Part shown: piece after piece, positions 6,407-8,846 of the stretch
How positions within the stretch are numbered: position 1 is the first letter of the stretch
Layout: the number at the start of each line of letters is the position of its first letter
From: Candidatus Glassiibacteriota bacterium
Lineage (GTDB): Bacteria; Gemmatimonadota; Glassbacteria; GWA2-58-10
Assembly (NCBI GenBank): GCA_016934095.1
Contig: JAFGTO010000427.1
Span: 1-8,846 of the forward strand
Reading direction: 5' to 3'
DNA length: 8,846 bases
The notes under the pieces: generated by a model
Told to the model about the DNA's origin: nothing
The model's database searches: none
What the model saw: only the letters and a program-made list of their open reading frames with translations
Translations under genes and position numbers: made by a program

Positions 6407-8575
6407 ATGAGGAAATATCGCAGGTCTGTCCGGCGTTTGCTGGCAAGGATGCCGCTTGCCGTAATCTCGACCCTGGTGCTGACAACTGCCACCGGCGCCC
6501 TGGGGCAAAGGGTTTGGGTCTGCGGAGAAGCCGAGAAAGTCAACCCGCTTACCGGGTCTCTGGTCTCCAGCGGCTCGTACAAGAACGACCTTAACTCGTA
6601 TGAGCTAGCCCAGAGACAGAAGAACCAGCTTTGGAACGATACCACCCGGACCTTGACCCTGGCCGGTGCCGGGGGCGAGCTCCTGGGCTTCCAGGTAATT
6701 GTCGAGCGGGACGGCCTGGAGTTGACCGGGGTCAGCCTGGCGGCCACCGACCTTACCGGGCCGGGCGGAGCGACCATCCGAAACAGCAAGTTCGAGTTCT
6801 TCCTGGAATATTACATCCTCAAGGACGGGTACCGTTACCCGGACCCCCTGATCCCGCTGAAACTGGTCCCCGGGTACGATAATTTCAGCATCCCGGACAA
6901 TGAAAAACTCGGTTTCGCCAACAACAACCAGGCGGTCTGGGTGGACCTGCTGGTGCCAAGGTTTACCGCCGCCGGGCTGTACACCGGCAAGCTGGTGGTC
7001 CTGAGCGACCAGGGCGGGGCTTTCGAGATCAGTGTCCGCCTTCAGGTCTACGGGTTCACCCTGCCCGATGAGTGCAACTACGATTACGAGTTCAACCATT
7101 ACGGCGGCCTGAGAAACAACTGGCCCGGCACTTACTCGCTCGGCGAGGAAACTTTCCTCGAGTTCGAGCGCAACGCTTACCGTCTCTGCCACAAGAACCG
7201 GGTGCGGCTCAACGTGGTGCCTTACTCGCAGAGCGGCAATCCCTGCACTTTTATCACCAGCTCGATGCGCCCGGTACTGGCCGACAGCGCGGACAACATC
7301 CACGTGGCCGACTGGTCCGCCTGGGACAGTCGCTTCGGCGGCTACCTCAGCGGGAGGGCCTTTGACGGCCTGCCCCGGGCCGATACCCCGGTGGCCCACT
7401 GGATGCTGCCTTTCTGCCACCGCTTCTCGAGCGAGTTCAACGAGCAGTGGCACGGCAAGGTGGACCAGTATCCCTACTGGGGCAGCATGCCGGTCTACGA
7501 GGTCGAGAACATGCGGATCATGGCCGAGTTCGAACAGCACCTCAACGAGCGCGGCTGGACCGCTCCGCTCTACCACGTTTTCTACAACGAGAAAGGGCGG
7601 GGCAAGTACAACAACCAGCTTCCCTGGTACCTGGATGAGCCTGTCCAGCAGGAGGATTTCGAGGCCCTGCGCTATTACAGCGAGATCTTTCACAACGGTT
7701 TCTCCAACACGGTCCGCTACCCGGAGGACCTGGGGGATGACGACCTGGAGCTGGAAGGCTTCCCGCATCCGGGCGCGGCCAGGTTCGTCTTCCGGGCGGA
7801 CATCGGCCGCCAGACACTGCTGAGCGGCTACCTGGACGGGTTTATCGACCTCTGGAACATCGGCGGTGCAGCCGATGAAGGCCGCTACAATTTCGCAGAG
7901 GTCGCCGCCCGGCGCGACAAGGGCGAGCACCTGATGTTCTACGGTCCCTGGAGCTACGGGCTGGACGAGTACAACCTCAACCTGCTCTGGAGCGGCTGGA
8001 ACGACTGGCGCCGGGGCTCCACCGGGCACGAGCTCTGGAACACCATCGGCTGGACCTCCGGTATGACCTCGAACTGGAGCGATGTGGTCAACGAGTATTA
8101 CAAGGGCCGCACCACTTACCTGTATCCCGGCTACCGGCTCGGGCTTAACACCCCGCTGCCCACCACCCGGATGAAAGTCATCCGGCGCGGGGTCCAGGAC
8201 TGGGAGTACCTTTACCGTCTCAGCCAGCTTACAGGCACCCAGGAGTCCGCCGATGAGCTGGTGGCCGGACTGATGGGCGAGGGCGACCGCTCCTACGGCC
8301 GGGACGTGGATGATTTCGGCCTGAGTGAGGCCTCGTTCGCCCTGGCCCGCGCCCGGGTCGCCGGGCTGATCGTGGCCGCGGGCGGCCAGCCTCCAGCGGC
8401 GGTACCCGGCGATTACAACGGGGATGGGAAACTGACTATCAGCGACGTAATCATGCTGATCCGCCTGATGAGGCAGACCCCGAACGACCCGGACCTGGAT
8501 TTCGACAAGGACGGCAGGACCTCGATAACCGATGCCGTGGCCCTGATCCTCCATATTCTTAAAAACAGGCTGTAG
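6407..8575 (+). CDS. Secreted DUF4091 glycoside-hydrolase-like protein with type I dockerin
   Basis: This 722-residue exported protein probably acts on a glycan. Residues 1-33 are a Sec signal peptide (many Arg, a hydrophobic core, then TGALG before Q34). Residues 35-220 form a beta-sandwich-like domain resembling the N-terminal part of GH123/DUF4091 proteins. A TIM-barrel-like region follows, with WYLDEP at 408-413; the D410-E411 pair corresponds in position and type to the Asp-Glu pair used by GH123 N-acetylgalactosaminidases. The DUF4091 ending, with PGYRLGLNTPLPTTRM and R593-G-V-Q-D-W-E600, lies at about 570-605. After a short linker, 668-720 is a dockerin with two calcium loops: D669, N671, D673, D680 and D698, D700, D702, D709. 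The start ATG has GGGAG 6 bases upstream; the frame extends to TTG 6332, but that TTG is the -35 of the promoter. The stop codon lies inside the outer arm of the downstream inverted repeat. Substrate unknown; a family match without known activity is possible. Confidence 0.88.
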   Translation: MRKYRRSVRRLLARMPLAVISTLVLTTATGALGQRVWVCGEAEKVNPLTGSLVSSGSYKNDLNSYELAQRQKNQLWNDTTRTLTLAGAGGELLGFQVIVERDGLELTGVSLAATDLTGPGGATIRNSKFEFFLEYYILKDGYRYPDPLIPLKLVPGYDNFSIPDNEKLGFANNNQAVWVDLLVPRFTAAGLYTGKLVVLSDQGGAFEISVRLQVYGFTLPDECNYDYEFNHYGGLRNNWPGTYSLGEETFLEFERNAYRLCHKNRVRLNVVPYSQSGNPCTFITSSMRPVLADSADNIHVADWSAWDSRFGGYLSGRAFDGLPRADTPVAHWMLPFCHRFSSEFNEQWHGKVDQYPYWGSMPVYEVENMRIMAEFEQHLNERGWTAPLYHVFYNEKGRGKYNNQLPWYLDEPVQQEDFEALRYYSEIFHNGFSNTVRYPEDLGDDDLELEGFPHPGAARFVFRADIGRQTLLSGYLDGFIDLWNIGGAADEGRYNFAEVAARRDKGEHLMFYGPWSYGLDEYNLNLLWSGWNDWRRGSTGHELWNTIGWTSGMTSNWSDVVNEYYKGRTTYLYPGYRLGLNTPLPTTRMKVIRRGVQDWEYLYRLSQLTGTQESADELVAGLMGEGDRSYGRDVDDFGLSEASFALARARVAGLIVAAGGQPPAAVPGDYNGDGKLTISDVIMLIRLMRQTPNDPDLDFDKDGRTSITDAVALILHILKNRL

Positions 8576-8765
8576 CACGGATAATTCATAAGGAATTTGT
8601 CTTGTGCATATTAAGACGCCGGTGGGCGCGGGCTGGCAGCCTTTTTGCTTTGGCACTGGTATTCGGATAAACCGGCCGGCGGGAACAGAGCAAAAAGGAT
8701 GCCAGCCCGCGCCTGACAGAGCACAGGGCTTACTCGTTGCCGGAATTTATGAATAATCCGAGCTA
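8573..8765. repeat. Nested symmetric inverted-repeat element
   Basis: Outer arms 8573-8591 and 8747-8765 are complementary over 19 bases with two A-A mismatches. Inner arms 8626-8649 and 8689-8712 are complementary over 24 bases with one mismatch (G8639/A8699). The gaps between outer and inner arms are both exactly 34 bases and do not pair with each other; each can fold alone (left GTCTT/AAGAC at 8599-8617, right GCCTG with CAGGGC near 8711-8729). The folded form would be a cross-like structure with a closing stem, two side hairpins and a long central stem with a 39-base loop. No T-tract follows either arm, so this is not an ordinary terminator. It may be a MITE- or REP-like mobile repeat or a structured RNA. 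There is no clear target-site duplication. Confidence 0.75.
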
Positions 8766-8846
8766 GTGTATTGTAACAGAATTAACTTTACTTTTTAAAT
8801 TTCATGTGATACCTTACTGTCAAGTGATTTCAACAAAGATACTACA
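8766..8846. other. AT-rich intergenic stretch at window end
   Basis: This stretch is strongly AT-rich compared with the GC-rich genes, including runs such as CTTTTTAAATTT. No open frame with a ribosome site begins here. It may be the promoter region of a gene beyond the window; a loose -35/-10 pair (TTACTG, 18 bases, GATACT) near 8814-8843 is too weak to call. Confidence 0.3.

Noticed and set aside
6605..8656. 683-codon open frame on the minus strand opposite the DUF4091-dockerin gene
   Set aside because: It is rich in Val, Ala, Gly and Pro with no domain pattern, and it begins inside the inverted-repeat element. It is the expected antisense shadow of a GC-rich gene; the plus-strand frame has signal peptide, DUF4091 and dockerin motifs.
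8626..8712. Intrinsic transcription terminator after the dockerin gene
   Set aside because: The stem is GC-rich, but neither strand has a T-tract after the closing arm; the five Ts lie inside the stem next to the loop.
8573..8765. Integron attC site
   Set aside because: The imperfect palindrome is suggestive, but the ends lack the GTTRRRY / RYYYAAC core sites, and no integrase or cassette array is present.

Overview
This is an 8.8-kb piece of GC-rich bacterial chromosome holding five protein-coding genes and no RNA genes, CRISPR array or recognisable insertion sequence. A Tat-exported Gfo/Idh/MocA oxidoreductase, a secreted DUF4091 glycosidase-like enzyme with a type I dockerin, and a large fused membrane/spermidine-synthase-like protein together suggest an uncultivated carbohydrate degrader. 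Planctomycetes, Latescibacterota, Glassbacteria or another FCB-type lineage would fit; this is inference from gene content, and no marker gene is present to settle it.

Layout: (1) 2-862, plus strand: the 3' part of a cyclic-nucleotide-binding-domain regulator, cut by the window edge. (2) 942-2318, plus: Gfo/Idh/MocA oxidoreductase with a twin-arginine signal. (3) 2319-2556: convergent intergenic region with a perfect consensus DnaA box, a second near-match and phased TTAGC repeats. (4) 2557-3513, minus: EamA/DMT transporter from a TTG start with a good upstream promoter. (5) 3514-3763: divergent promoter region. (6) 3764-6274, plus: membrane protein with an embedded spermidine-synthase-like domain. 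(7) 6407-8575, plus: secreted DUF4091 protein with C-terminal dockerin, behind a strong-looking sigma70-type promoter. (8) 8573-8765: a nested, symmetric inverted-repeat element that begins at the stop codon of the preceding gene. It is followed by an AT-rich stretch running to the window end.

The genes change strand twice, and each has its own leader or promoter-like region, so this does not look like one operon. Two genes (the exported oxidoreductase and the dockerin enzyme) plausibly act on sugars outside the cytoplasm, and the DMT carrier could export or import a small metabolite. No direct pathway link is visible. The least explained piece of sequence is the 193-base inverted-repeat element at the 3' end.
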